Below, one piece after another: positions 36,543 through 49,285 of a stretch of 64,000 nucleotides of DNA. The notes beneath the pieces were generated by a model, which saw only the letters and a program-made list of their open reading frames with translations, ran no database searches and was not told the origin of the DNA. The stretch comes from Microplitis mediator (Eukaryota > Arthropoda > Insecta > Hymenoptera > Braconidae): contig NC_079973.1 of NCBI RefSeq assembly GCF_029852145.1, positions 17,191,921 to 17,255,920 of the forward strand, in the 5' to 3' direction. Numbering within the stretch: position 1 is the stretch's first letter; each line of letters starts with the position of its first letter. A program made the position numbers and the translations under genes.

Positions 36543-37431
36543 CCCGACTAGCAATTTCAGTTAGGCATTGATTAGGCCTGAATAAAGCAGCCAAATTCCA
36601 GAATTGCGCCAAATGAGGCAACCAAACTAGGTCGACATCCCGAAAGTAACGCAGTTGCGAGATCCTGCCTAATTTGGCTTCCTTCTTAGGCAGCGGTTTG
36701 GAAGCCATACTTTCTGGTGGTAGCTTAAACCGAGTTTGCGCCAAATGAAGCAACCGCATAAGGTTCGCATCGCATACGAGCTAATGCATAGAAATTGGCA
36801 ATATATGGTCATGTAGGACTGTAATGATCATACAATTTTGTTTAACTAAATTAAAAAAAAAATTTTTTTTTATGGTTTTAAATTATTTTTGCAGGGCAGT
36901 TATCATCAGATGTGCTAATTTAATGTTATTTTGGTTTCCAATCGAATTAGAAATTTTTAATTCAGGGGAAAACGCGAAACTTATCAAAGACCGCTATCGT
37001 GGGATTCGAACCCGGGACACTACGCGCGAAAGACCGACGCTTTTACTACTATGCTACACTACCCCGATTATGGCTCCGGAGTTTATTTATGCTATTTAAG
37101 TATTATTCGGTATCAGCCAGGAATTCCAAAGATATACCTAACTTAGGCAATGACGATGATTTTCCTCATAATAGCCAAATTTGACAAACCTAGCTTTGAC
37201 AAGCCTTTGGTCATCCTCATTACGTTTTAGTCAGGAATTCCAAAGATACACTGAAATTACGCCCAACCGAAAACTCCTATTAAGAACCAAGTTTGAAAAA
37301 AAGTTGGTATATCGAGTTTCGACTTTCCTCATAAGCACCGGACAAGGTTCAAATTAGGCTTGTCGTATTTCGGAAATCCTCATTCGTCCCGAATCGGTAT
37401 TTCGGCCTGACGTACTGGAATTTCAGTCGGG
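36543..37431. repeat. CCCGACT-ended element carrying SINE copy 2
   Basis: Ends CCCGACTAGCAATTTCAG and GGAATTTCAGTCGGG share a CCCGACT terminus, inserted in a (TA)-rich target. Within it lie a copy of the AAGTAACGCAGTTGCGAGA repeat (about 36595-36770, compare 24640-24845), the SINE at 36835-37066, and two AGGAATTCCAAAGATA words (37119 and 37232). Frames at 36514-36759, 36824-37099 and 36999-37184 run through these and are not genes. Confidence 0.5.
36835..37066 (-). mobile_element. tRNA-derived SINE, copy 2
   Basis: Minus-strand copy of the family at 25705-25912. A box TAGCATAGTAG and B box GGTTCGAATCC are both exact; the head retains GCGTCGGTCTTTCG around the anticodon. The body keeps the GCAGTTATCATCAGATGTGC stretch in diverged form (+ orientation) and ends in an A/T homopolymer on the 3' side (36849-36870). 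Diverged from copy 1, so both are old. Confidence 0.6.
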
Positions 37432-37458
37432 ATATATATACTATAGTTACCATTGCTA

Positions 37459-38792
37459 CACAGTAAAAAACGAATCGTCAAAGTGTAAAAAAAAACGTGT
37501 GTGAAAATTCTGAGTGTTGAATTTTCAACACTTTTGTGTGTCAATTTAACACGCAGAATTCATTTTTTGTCAACTATCACAATGATTAATTTCACCGGCA
37601 CACAAAAAAAAATAAGTTCTCTGCACTTTTGACGGGACCGATTTATTCCCATGTATTTTGACCCGCTGAATCCGAATCCGAGGCCCGTTTAACCCGTACA
37701 CCCTCAGATTTTTAGAAAACTTTAAAAAACCTCAAAAATACACAAGAATCGACCGTTTTTTAAATTCATAAATTTTTTAACCCTAACTAAGCATGATTTT
37801 TATGTATTTCGGTCCTCCACATACTAACCTGAAGTTTATTTAAAACATTAGCCATTTAAAGTCTGAGTAAATCCCAAAAAACCCCAAAAAATTGCAAAAA
37901 AGCAAAAAAATTCTTAGTATTGTGATGAAAACAATTTTATAGGGCTAAATAAATAATTATTTTCATGTATGTTTATCTGTCACATATAATTCTCGAACAT
38001 CCATGGCTCAGACATCTCTAAAATTTTAAATAAATCGCGAAAATTCCCAAAAAATCGAAAAAAATATAATTTGGTATAACAAAAATCAATTTTTAAATCG
38101 AAATGAATAAAAGGAATCATATTGTTCGATCTGTGATATATATATAAAAAATATTTTGGCCTAAAACATAAAAAAATTTTAATATTCTTCAAAAAATTTT
38201 TTTCATCACAATACTAAGAATTTTTTTGCTTTTTTGCAATTTTTTGGGGTTTTTTGGAATTTACTCAGACTTTAAATGGCTAATGTTTCAAATAAACTTC
38301 AGGTTAGTATGTGGAGGACCGAAATACATAAAAATCATGCTTAGTTAGGGTTAAAAAATTTTATAAATTTAAAAAACGGTTGATTTTTGTGTATTTTTGA
38401 GGTTTTCTAAAGTTTTCTAAAAATCTGAGGGTGTACGGGTTAAACGGACCTCGGATTCGGATTCAGCGGGTCAAAATACATGGGAATAAAGCGGCCCCGT
38501 CAAAAGTACAGAGAACTTATTTTTTTTTGTGTGCCGGTGTTTTTTAACACACAAAAATGTCATTTTATTTGAAAGTAACACTTTTTATATGTTACTATCA
38601 AATCAACATACAAAATATGTTAAAAATAATGTCGACCATCACAAAAGAATTCTTGGAAAATTTTTATTTCTAACGTATACGTGTGTAACATTTTTTAACA
38701 CTCACAACATGTTCAAGTAACATGTGAATAAGTGTAAAACGTTCGTTTTACACACGGTGTATGTTAATTTTGACGAATCCTTTTTTACTGTG
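37459..38792. repeat. CACAGTAAAAAACGAAT-ended element
   Basis: Ends CACAGTAAAAAACGAATCGT and the complement finishing TTTTTTACTGTG, flanked by TA on both sides. The outer arms include GTGTAAAAAAAAACGTGTGT and TAACACACAA words. A second CAC/GTG element is nested at 37593-38539. Confidence 0.75.
37593..38539. repeat. CACCGGCACAC foldback nested in 37459-38792
   Basis: 947 bp; ends CACCGGCACACAAAA and TTTTGTGTGCCGGTG, with TT on each side. Arms of about 330 bp are near-identical reverse complements (e.g. GGTCCTCCACATACTAACCT), separated by a loop of about 280 bp. The frame 37980-38192 lies in the loop and has no domain. Confidence 0.8.
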
Positions 38793-39588
38793 TACACGGA
38801 GAGAACTTAATGATTCTATCTACAATACAAAATTTGTAATTTTAACTATTTAAAATGGTAATAAAATTTTTCACCGAAAAAATAATTAGTGTTATCATTG
38901 AAAATGATAACAGTTACAATTGATAATGGTAACGGTTTCTATCGAAGATGCTAATTGTAATTATTAAAAATTATAATTGTTACGATCGAAGATGGTAACT
39001 ATCTATCTACCAGTCTAACATTCCAGCAGGCCGAAAGAAAGCAGTAGCGGGACGAAAGAGTTTTTTTGCGCGCACTGGCGCAACTGTTGCCGGTTATACG
39101 TATGCTACCGTCACTTTGACAAGATTTGCTGACACTCTCGCTCGTATTCATAACCTCAAAACTTGTTTACAATTAATTCGAAATTTTTTATATATAAAAA
39201 TATTTTATATAAAAATATGGCTGTGTTTTTTAAAAAGTAAAATTTACTAAAGATTAATAAAGACTAAAAAATTACTTTTAATAAATTTAATAATTTTTAA
39301 AAAATTAGAAATTGAAATTTTTTAAAATTGAAGCTGTGTAAAATTGAGCTTGATCGGTAGGTCTGGTTCAGAGATATTCCAAAAATAAAATTTTTTTAAA
39401 AATGTTTTTTTTGGATAACTTTTAATGTGCTCGATGGATTGATTCCAAAATGGACTGGGCTTCGCCTCGGGCATCATGACGCGCAATGCAGGAATCTCCA
39501 ACTTTCTGCCCTTGTAGTGTAATATACTATTTTATAGTCAATAAATTTTTTCTGGTCTCAAGGAAATTTTTGAGTTCAATTTATAATA
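38793..39588. other. Spacer: possible CACGGAGAG element start, repeat fragment
   Basis: Directly after the previous element CACGGAGAGAACTTAATG follows TA (38795), looking like another CAC terminus, but no partner end is visible. 39000-39190 is GC-richer without an open frame. 39350-39480 shares GATTGATTCCAAAATSRACTGG with copy D (about 46380-46490). Confidence 0.45.
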
Positions 39589-40949
39589 CACTAATGCAAA
39601 AAATTAAAGGAGCAGAAAAATTTTATAAAATTTTTAGTGATTTTTGGAAGGCTGTAACTTGATGAAAAATGATCGTATCGAGATTTTAAAAAAAGCATTT
39701 TACAGCTTGAAATCTCTAGTTTTGGTGCATTTTTTCAAAATTTTTTAAAAGCTCCGGTTATTGCGCATACATGAGAAATACTGCGAGACAAAAAATTTCT
39801 AATTTTTTTTTTTTTTTCCGAAGAGCCTACGGACCGCGAAAAAATTCTTTCAACTAAACGAATGCATAGTTCGTTTAGCAAATTTATTCAGCTTCAATTT
39901 AGTTTTTTTTTTAACCTCGTAGGACGATTTGTCGCAGAGATATCAGCCTTCAAACAGAAAATGATCCTTTTGGCTTTGATCATCGATATTTCAGGTACCA
40001 ATGATCGCACAGAAAGTTGAAGGACGGCGGTAAAAACTTGAATAAATTACCCATAAGACCCTGTCATCATTTTTTGAAAAAAAAAATTTTTGTTATTTTT
40101 AACGTCCATCAGAAGAAAGTACAAAAAAATGACTTTTTTTGGTTTTTTAGTAAATCAACCGCTACTCTGCAAATATCGATAAAAAAAATAATCATATATG
40201 ATTACACAATTAAAGGAACAAAACTTGCTCCTTTAATTGTTTAGCTACACTTTGATCGATGATTCCCTAAAAACGGTTCGATAGATCAATTTAAAAATTT
40301 ACAGGGGTTTTGGGGGTACATTAAGCTAAAAAAGTCCCTGGCAACATTATTTTTTTTCTCGATATCTGCAGAGTAGCGGTTGATTTACTAAAAAACCAAA
40401 AAAAGTCATTTTTTTGTACTTACTTCTAATGGATGTTAAAAATGAAAAAAAAATTTTTCTCCAAAAAATGATGACAGGGTCTCGTAGGGAATTTATTCAA
40501 GTTTTTATCGCCGCCCTTCAACTTTCTGTGCGATCATTGGTACCTGAAATATCGATGATCAAAGCCAAAAGGATCATTTTCTGTTTGAAGGCTGATATCT
40601 CTGCGACAAATCGTCCTACGAGGTTAAAAAAAAAACTACATTGAAGCTGAATAAATTTGCTAAACGAACTATGCGTTCGTTTAGTTGAAAGAATTTTTTC
40701 GCGGTCCGTAGGCTCTTCGGAAAAAAAAAAAAATTTTGAAATTTTTTGTCTCGCAGTATTTCTCATGTTTGCGCAATAACCGGAGCTTTTAAAAAATTTT
40801 GAAAAAAATGCACTAAATCTAGAGATTTCAAGCTGTAAAATGTTTTTTTAAAAATCTCGATACGATCATTTTTCATCAAGTTACAGCCTTCCAAAAATCA
40901 CTAAAAAATTTATAAAATTTTTCTGCTCCTTTAATTTTTTCCATTAGTG
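39589..40949. repeat. CACTA-ended palindrome
   Basis: 1.36 kb hairpin from CACTAATGCAAAAAATTAAA to TTTAATTTTTTCCATTAGTG, flanked by TA on both sides. Arms of about 650 bp are nearly complementary throughout, turning near 40269. This is the one element whose terminus is literally CACTA. Frames 40017-40244, 40414-40644 and 40518-40766 are arm by-products. A diverged fragment of the right arm is found at 62693-62850. Confidence 0.8.
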
Positions 40950-41082
40950 TATAAGAAAATTCTTGCGCCAAGAAATTCTTTTTTTCTGTGCAGTACTGTC
41001 TAATAATAGGTAAAGATAGAATTAAAAATAATTAACCAATGTATTTATATAAATTGTAATCAATGACTAAATATAAGAAATA
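40950..41082. repeat. Right-end fragment of a CAC/GTG element
   Basis: CTTGCGCCAAGAAATTC and TTTTTTTCTGTG (to 40990) look like the right end of a CTTG..CAAG-type element as at 1767. The rest is AT-rich. Confidence 0.35.
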
Positions 41083-42795
41083 CACGGAAAGAAAATTATG
41101 GGAAGTTTTGCTATGCATTATGGGAATGGTTCCTATAATGGTATGGGAATAGTACCTATACTACTATAGGGATGGTTCCCATATATTATGGGAACCATCC
41201 CCATAATAGTATGAGAATAGTTCCCACACCATTCTGGGAATGGTTCCCATAATGATATGGGAATGGTTCCCATACTATTATGGGAATGGTTCCCATATTG
41301 GTATAGGAACTATTCCTATAGGGGAGGGTGGGGCAAAGCGGCCCCCCTAAGCCAATTATTATTTTTTGTGGCTTTCAACCATAAGATCACTTTACTTTTG
41401 TCCTATTTCGAACAAATTTATGGACATTTTGCCAAAATTCTGAAAAAAAATTTTTTTTTTTTTGTGGGGCAGAGCGGCCCCCCTCCAAAAAGTGATAAAA
41501 AATTTTTTTTTTTCGTTTTTTTTTTTTTTTAATTGTTTTCATCATTAAGAATGTATTTCTTTCTCTTGACAACTAGTTTTGGTTTTATATTACTCGAAAA
41601 AAATTTTTTAAAGCGTAAAAAATCGTTCACTCTTGATTACCTTAATTACTAATTGTTATTTAATAAAAAAAAAAAATCAATTCTATAATTTTACTTTATT
41701 TCAAAAATTTATTAACTAAAAAAAAAATTTAATTTTTATAAATTTTTAGTGACCAAATTTGCCTCTTACATAGAGAAACGGCCGAAAAATATGAAAAAAT
41801 AATTTTTTCGGAAGTTTCGGCTGGTCCATTTTGCCCCAGGTGTTATGCGTAGGGCTAGAAATGTGGAATTGTAATCATTTTTTTTTAATTTGACGATAAA
41901 AATATGAAAAAATCACTTTTTCAAAATTTTGGGCTTGTCCATTTTGCCCCAAATGTCATGCGTAGGGGTGAAAATGCGCAAACATATCGGATTTATAGTA
42001 ATTAGTCGAAAAAAAAAAAATTTTTTTTTTTGATCAAAATTTCAGGGGGGCCGCTCTGCCCCACCCTCCCCTAATATTATGGGAACTATAGTTATGGGAA
42101 TCATCCCTATGATATCATAAAATTTTTTTTTTGCACAATAGTGTAGAAATTTCCCAAAATTTGAATTTTCTTGAATGTTTTGTGCTGACAAAAAATTCTT
42201 GTTAAAAATTTTAATGTTTTTTTGCCAAATACGATTTTTTTTTTTCAATGTTTGAATTTTTGTATTTATGTTTAATAATATTTCTGTGTATTGTAGAAGT
42301 GATTACCGCACTTCTTTAAATTAATTTTTTCATGATAATATGGGAACTATTCCCATAATATTATAGGAATGATTCCCATAATGGTATAGGAACCATTCCA
42401 ATTGCATTATGGGAATCATTCCTATAATATTATGGGAATAGTTCCCATATTATTATAGGAACCATTCCCATAATATTATGGGTATGGTTCCTATAATGTA
42501 TGGGAATGGTTCCTATAAATTATAGGAACCATTCCTATAAATTATAGGAATGATTCCCATAATATTATAGAAAGTATTCCTATAAATTATAGGAACCATT
42601 CCTATAATTATAGGAACCATTCCTATAGTGTTATGGGTATCATTCCCATAACTATAGGAACTATTCCTATAATTATGGGAAACATTCCTATAATTATAGG
42701 AACCGCTCCCATAATTTATGGTCGTAATTCCTATGATGGTATAGGAAAAAATTTCACAAAATTATGGGAACCGCTGCCATAATTTTCTTTCCGTG
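41083..42795. repeat. CACGGAAAG element of ATGGGAATGGTTCCCAT words
   Basis: Ends CACGGAAAGAAAATTATGGG and CCATAATTTTCTTTCCGTG, flanked by TA on both sides. The outer parts (41098-41320 and 42075-42780) are dozens of variants of TATGGGAATGGTTCCCATA, each a small palindrome. Another inverted-repeat element (41321-42071) sits inside. The frame 42042-42248 is spurious. Confidence 0.8.
41321..42071. repeat. GGGGAGGGTGGGGC-ended MITE nested in 41083-42795
   Basis: 751 bp; ends GGGGAGGGTGGGGCAAAGCG and CGCTCTGCCCCACCCTCCCC, flanked by TA. The interior is AT-rich with the phrase CATTTTGCCCCA twice. Shares GGGCAAAGCGG with the element at 9979-11305, so the two are probably relatives. Frames at 41257-41532 and 41387-41572 are homopolymer artefacts. 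Confidence 0.75.
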
Positions 42796-45700
42796 TAGAG
42801 AGTTAATATTTTATTTCTCAGTTTTTAAATTATGGGCTTTGAGTCTATCCTTTGGGAAAGTAAAAGACTTTTTATTTGCAATTTTTCCGATGCTATTGAA
42901 AACGAATAAAATAACATATATATTTATCCATGTATGTAAGTACAAACTTACCGAGTTCTCTTGAAATATGAAGGTTGTTATGATAACATTTCAAAAGCTG
43001 TAATTTTTCCAAATTATCCTTTTCACATATTTACCAGACTACGGTACAAAATATAAATAATCAATAAAAAAAATAAAATGAAAAATAAAATAGTGGTTGA
43101 TAGTATTATAGATTGGAATTGTATTTGACGATCGAAAGAGAAATGCTTCAAAAGAACAAGAACAAAGAAGATAATAAGAGAAATATATAGTATAAACAAA
43201 TGATAACCTGGAGTGAAACCTACTGAAATTATAATCGATTTACGTCAAAGAAATTCAGTCTTCTTTAATCTAACTAAAAGGAAGATCAAAGAAACACTTA
43301 TATGTGTATAGATGGATATAATTTGAATTTAAATGGACATTATTGTAACTTGATATATAATAAAAAATGAAGTTATTAGAAATTGAATAGCAATAATTCC
43401 AATGATATCAATAATAATGTTAAATATAATAAATTGTTGAAATTTTTCGAGTGTATTTTTTTTTTTAATATTTCAACAAAATTTGTATAGTATTTTTATC
43501 TACATACACTTTAATTGATTATAATTATTCGCAACAAAAGGGGTAAATAACAAAATCATAGGTACACAATTTTTTTATTGAAAAAAAAAAAATCATTTTT
43601 ATTTACTTGAAATTATTATCAAAGTGAGAGTGCGGAAGGTCTGAGTGCAGATATCTATAGTCGATGTTCACCGATTGAACAGAGGGCATGTTAGTATCTA
43701 TGTTATTTATGTTACTTAAGGAGATTTATGAGGTCTAACGAAATCCAATAGCGAAAAATCTATATTGACTACTATTCACATGTACGAGGGAGTCCGTACG
43801 AGTCCTATACGAAACTGGTCGTGAACATGGAGAATACCGGACATATAGATTATCTGCCGTAATTAGCAATAATAATTATTTAAGTGCATTGAATAACATC
43901 CTTAATAAAAAATAAGGTGATAATTGAAAGAAAATTAATTAACGAAAGTGTAATCAAAGAAAACTAAATGTACTTTGTCGGAAAAGTGAATTACTCATGA
44001 TAATTATTTTCTTGTATAAACTCGTGATAAATTAATAACTTTTAAATAAGTTAATTCAAAAAAATTTAATAAAAGTTTTTTAATTATTTGGCGGATTTTA
44101 ATTAAAATTAACGAAATTACTTAACTTCAATTTTAATTAACTCTTTATAACTTTTGACATGACTGTTTGAATTGTTTTGAATTTATTTGTCAGATTAAAT
44201 TAAAATGTCGTGTTGATATGAATTTCCTTAAGACACGATATCATGGAAATAAAAGGGGGTGGGCAAACGGAGAAAGAGATAAAAAGAAAGAATAAGTAGT
44301 CGATAGCCTATTTTACAGGGTGAAAAGCGAGAATAAGAGCGTCATTGAAAAAGAGGGTAACTCGTTGGCAAGTAAAAGATGTATATATATGTATATATAT
44401 TTAGAAAGGATGGGTGCATCACGCAAAAAAGAAGCTATGGGTTTTAGGGTAGTAAGAATAACTGTAAAGCTGAGGATGAAGAAATGAGAAGCAACAAAGC
44501 TAACGATTTGGAACGATAGGAAATGTTTTTGAGAGTTGGTTTGAGTAAAATATAAGGAGCCCATATAAAGCTTCACTCGGAATTCGATGTATCTTCTTAT
44601 ACTTTTCTATTCACCTTACTTATTTGCTCAAGATCATATCATTTTATTTCTCACTGTATCACTCGCTATCGATAGCGTGTGTTTTTTTTTTTCTATTATT
44701 TTTACTTCACCCTCTTGACTGACTCTATTCGCATGCTTGATCTTTTTTACTCTAATATTCTCTGAGAGCTATAGTATGGAAGCTTTACTTTACTTTGACT
44801 CTCTATCATTAAAATGTGCAGAAATTTTTGACGGGTCACTTTCAGTGCAACAGGTGTCTATTTTCGAAATATTTGAGCTAGAAAATAGAACAAATTTTTA
44901 GGTTAAATTTAAAGTGTCCTTTTAATTGATTTATTACTATTACTGTTACTTTTATTTTTACTACTATTATTATTTTTTTATTTATGTGAGCAAATTCATA
45001 TAAATAGAAAGGTCATCTACGTCAAAAATATGAACAACAATATCACCACGCGCAATGCAAATTGGAGCAACATGAGAATTTTAATATCAAATTTGAAATT
45101 AATTCAATTATTTTTTTTTGACTATAGTCATATAGTCTATATAGATTTCAAAAGAAAAGCTTTTTAATTTTTTCTAATTTAGTAATAAAGTTTATTATTG
45201 TTTTTAGACTAATTACAAAAATTTATCTTTAAAAATTTTTTATTTTCCGAATAGGAATAACATATATCATATTCTAGTGGGAAAAAAATATTACTTACCG
45301 GACAGAAAACTTTTCTTCCTGGACAAATAAATATTAAAAAAAAAAAATTCAAGTTTTTTTAGGAGAAAAGCTGAAAAAAATAAAGAATATACATTGGAAG
45401 AGTTTTTTTTATATTATTTAACGTAAATTTATGATGTAATAAATGGATGAATAACTGTGTAAGTTATTGGGTTATAAAGCTTTTCAATTTATATGCGTAC
45501 AGTATTGATCCATTGCCATGGGGAGTTGATCTATCTAGTCGTGTATATTAAATGAAAGTAATGACGCTATAAATGTATAACAATCTTATAAAAAGAATTG
45601 TAACTCACTTTTATGATAAAAACTTATATTTTATAATATCAAGTTTTCTTTATACTCTGCATCCACACAAAACTAATTAATTTTATATTAGTTATATTTT

Positions 45701-45870
45701 TTCAGAATTCTGTATTGATACATTGTAACAAATTTGCACAATAAACTCGAATTGAATCATTTTTAATTTATTTAAATATCTCGGCGTGAATTTCACTCCG
45801 GAGGCGGGGAGTTTTGGAAACATTAATCATAAAAAATCTCCGTAGAATGAAATGGTACACGACTATAGTA
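42796..45870. other. AT-rich DNA, no gene
   Basis: Three kilobases without repeat boundaries I can define. Frames at 42764-42964 and 44313-44576 are AT-driven with no recognised domain. Small (TA)n-like runs occur near 44382-44400. One of the better candidates in the window for unique host DNA. Confidence 0.5.
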
Positions 45871-46184
45871 TGTGACGAGCCCGCAAAAATATACGGGGTT
45901 GGCGAAGCGGGCAAGAGAGAAAGCTTCGGTAGTTCCGCAGTGGCCGCTAGGTGACGCACGGTGTTAAATGGCGTTCTGCAGTGCGGTGGTTTACTGAGAG
46001 CTTATAAGCTGGTGAAAAATAATTTTTTGAAATTCTCTCATCTGGCGCAGTTATTTACTGATGGTGGTATGTGATCAAGAGGACGATAATTAGCAGGTAT
46101 TTTCTGTTACATCCACTCCTGTTAAATTTATTTTCGTTAGCATGAGTACTCCCATGGAATTACCGCGTTGCATTTATTTTAAAC
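45871..46184. mobile_element. Truncated LTR related to 4521-5431
   Basis: Begins TGTGACGAGCCCGC and shares with the solo LTR the CCGCTAGGYG word, AGAGAGA runs and the GCTTATAA promoter-like box at the same relative distances. Similarity fades after about 250 bp and the TTCCCGCT repeat copy D takes over, so no CA end is seen. The frame 45768-45959 is a shadow. Confidence 0.5.
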
Positions 46185-46890
46185 TTCCCGCTAAGAAAAT
46201 TGAAAATTTTCAAAAATTCGGGAAGTTATTGGTTTTGGTTCAATTTTCGAAAATCGAATATCTATCAGATCTTGACATTTTGAGGTTCTAGGAAGCTATT
46301 CTGACTAATTTCAAGATGATGTCCGAGTGTATGTACGTACGTACGTATGTAAATACCTGTATGAAAAGTTGAAATTGATCGGTAGGGTGCGTTCAAAGAT
46401 ATTCCAAAAATAAAATTTATCCAAAAATGTTTTTTTTTTATAACTTCTAATGTGCACGATGGATTGATTCCAAAATCAACTGGGGTCTAAAACTTTATAA
46501 GCCGCGTCGAATGTTACCTCAACCATCAAAATCGGTTCATGCGTTCAAGGGAAACCGTTGTTGAAAGAAATAAAAAAAAATTTTTTTTTTAGATTTTCTG
46601 AAATATCTCAGAAATGACCAGATAAATCAAATCAAAAATTTGATCAGCTCTGAAACTCAATAAAATACGTCGATTGCCACCTCAACCATCAAAATCGGTT
46701 TATTCGTTTGCGAGATATCGTGAGAAAAAGAAATGCTAAAAACAGTTTTTTTCGAAAAAAATTGCATACAAAAGTATTTTAGAGCTCGAAGTGCTAGAAC
46801 ATGTACTCACAACAACGTTTCCGAGCTCCTTGAGCTCGAAAACAGCGGGAAGTTTTAGGGCTGGTCCGCAGGGTCAACCGATAGACCGAT
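46185..46890 (-). repeat. TTCCCGCT repeat family, copy D (inverted)
   Basis: Starts AACTTCCCGCTAAGAAAATT and ends CAGCGGGAAGTTTTAGGGCT with GGTCAACCGATAGACCGAT, the reverse of copies A-C. It has CGTACGTACGTATGTAAATA in place of (AC)n. Confidence 0.7.
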
Positions 46891-48267
46891 TTTTTCTTTT
46901 GAGCTTGATTTCTCTCCGTGTATTGCCCGTAACAGCAGCAAGGGTCAGTAGGATGATGTACCGCCGTAAGTGTTATATTATACATATTTTTTATGCATCA
47001 GTATATTTTAACAAGTGATTTTCAAGAATACATTCAAATTTTTATAGTCATGCTTTAAAATACAAAAATACTTTTAGTTATATATAAACCCTGTTGATTA
47101 AATTTACTGTTTTAATTAATGTAATAAAGTAATAATTCATCATTTATTTTAAATGAAATTTTCTCTAGTGTCTAGACAATTATCAAATTAAAAGTTGAAA
47201 CTTATAAGTATATGTATATATTATATTTATTTAATGGACAAAATAAATGAAAGAAAAGGGAGAAATAAAGAAATGAAATTACGAGAAATAGAAAATGAAA
47301 AAGAAAGAAAACAATAAAATAAAAAGTAAAGTATATAGCAGCAATGACTTAAATTAGACGAATAAAAGTTTGACACACAGAAAGGAAGGATAATAGAGTT
47401 TTCCGGACTGTAGAGTAAAATTGCATTATAAACTTTAATGCATGAGAACCTACCACAATCGATATGCTTGGCTACGAAAGCTCAACTTTTCATAGCATCA
47501 TAAAAAAGTTAATTTGCTGTTTTATTATTTCATAATTAGTTTTCTGTTTATTATTCTCCGAAACACCCACACACACATACACATACACAACCAGATATTC
47601 AGTGATGAGCACAATGCCTAAGAAATTATTAACTAAATTTTAATCTCACTATAAATTAAAAAATGTTATTAATAGAGAAAAAATCTTCTAGCTACTTTTA
47701 AAAAAAGTTTTTTAATGTTTGTTTGTGTTATATATATTTATATTTTCAGTAAATATTAACTATGATAAAATAAGTTACGTTGAAAGTTTATTTTAATTAG
47801 TAATTTATTTATAAAAAAAAACTTTTGCAATTTAAAAGTTATCTCGTATATTTACTAAACTAACAAAATGAGTTTTCAAAAGCACAAACTTCAATCTCGA
47901 CAGTTTAAATAACTTAATTGCTTTAAAGTTTACATTTTTTTTTCTTATTCATTTTACTTTATTTTTTCTGTCTGATAAGAAGATAAGTACCAATTTTAGC
48001 AGAATTGTTAGTCATTACATTTCTCGTTAAATAACTTGGGCACATTTGCAACGCTCATTTACGAAACAATAAGTTTATTTGAAGGTGATATACATACATT
48101 AATATGTTTATATGTATATCCTGTGTATTAATGTATACAGAAAGAGAGAAAAATATAATCGTGATAAAAAGTTAAAAAACTTGGCTTGTGGTTCATAATG
48201 AAAACGTATGTGCATTACCGGGTTTCATTTTCTCTACATTAAACTTTTTTTTTTCTCTTATATATAT
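46891..48267. other. AT-rich DNA, no gene
   Basis: AT-rich; a short GC-richer patch (46917-46965) ending CCGCCGTAAGT looks superficially like an exon-donor junction but has no supporting frame. CA-rich at 47565-47590. Confidence 0.45.
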
Positions 48268-49285
48268 TAGACCGGTTCAAAAAAATCGACTATTTTTTTT
48301 TTTCAAAACCTGCAGTGTAATATCTTCCTAGTCATAAAAAAAGAAGCCTGTGAAAACGGGAGCTCTTAATATCAATTTTGAAAGGTCACTCATCGTAAAT
48401 TTCTATTTTACGTTTAAATAACAAGAAAAAAAAAACTTTTTTAGTTTGGAATTTTTCACCTCGGCAATGGCTCATTGTACGAATAAGCCCAGCATATATT
48501 TTGGTAGGGAATTCAACGCTCTACAAAAAAAGTCTCTTATCATTTTTCGACAAATCCATCTGTTCAAAAGTTATTGGAGCTCGAAGTCAAGTAAGAGTCA
48601 ATTTTGAGATCTTTTTACTTTTCCGGCAAAACTATCATACTTATTATAAAATGTCATTGAATCGTTTTTGTAGACAATTTTATTTTCTACAAATTATCTT
48701 TGACAAATTTTTTTCAAATTCTGCATTGTTTTCTAGTTATTTCCATTTCAATGCCAAGCTCTTAAAATCGATCAGAACACTATTTTTTTAGGAGCTTGGC
48801 ATTGAAATGGAAATAACTAGAAAACAATGCAGAATTTGAAAAAAATTTGTCAAAGATAATTTGTAGAAAATGAAATTGTCTACAAAAACGATTCAATGAC
48901 ATTTTATAATAAGTATGATAGTTTTGCCGGAAAAGTAAAAAGATATCAAAATTTACTCTTACTTGACTTCGAGCTCCAATAACTTTTGAACAGATGGATT
49001 TGTCAAAAAATCATAAGAGACTTTTTTTGTAGAGCGTTAAATTCCCTACAAAAATATATGCTGGGCTTATTCGTACAATGAGCTATTGCTGAGGTGAAAA
49101 ATTCCAAACTAAAAAAGTTTTTTTTCCCATGTTATTTAAACGTAAAATAGAAATTTACGATGAGGGACCTTTCAAAATTGATATTAAGAGCCCCCGTTTT
49201 CACAGGCTTCTTTTTTTTATGACTAGGAAGATATTTCACTGCGGGTTTTGAAAAAAAAAATAGTCGATTTTTTTGAACCGGTCTA
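48268..49285. repeat. hAT-like 1 kb palindrome (TAGACCGGTTCA)
   Basis: Ends TAGACCGGTTCAAAAAAATC and the exact complement finishing GAACCGGTCTA, flanked on both sides by ATATATAT (48260-48267, 49286-49293). The arms, about 500 bp each, are near-identical, turning at 48776 beside CCAAGCTC/GAGCTTGG. Shares core words (TCTCTTATCATTTTTCGA, TTTTCTAGTTATTTCCATTT) with 20055-21010 and 32017-33368. The frame 48501-48791 is a by-product of one arm. Confidence 0.8.

Noticed and set aside
42796..45870. Possible host gene in the longest repeat-poor stretch
   Set aside because: The only frames are short, hydrophobic and AT-driven, with no domain and no convincing splice-bounded exon that I could recognise by eye.
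46917..46970. Exon ending at CCGCCGTAAGT
   Set aside because: A donor-like word alone; the upstream frame is short, unsupported and partly inside repeat copy D.
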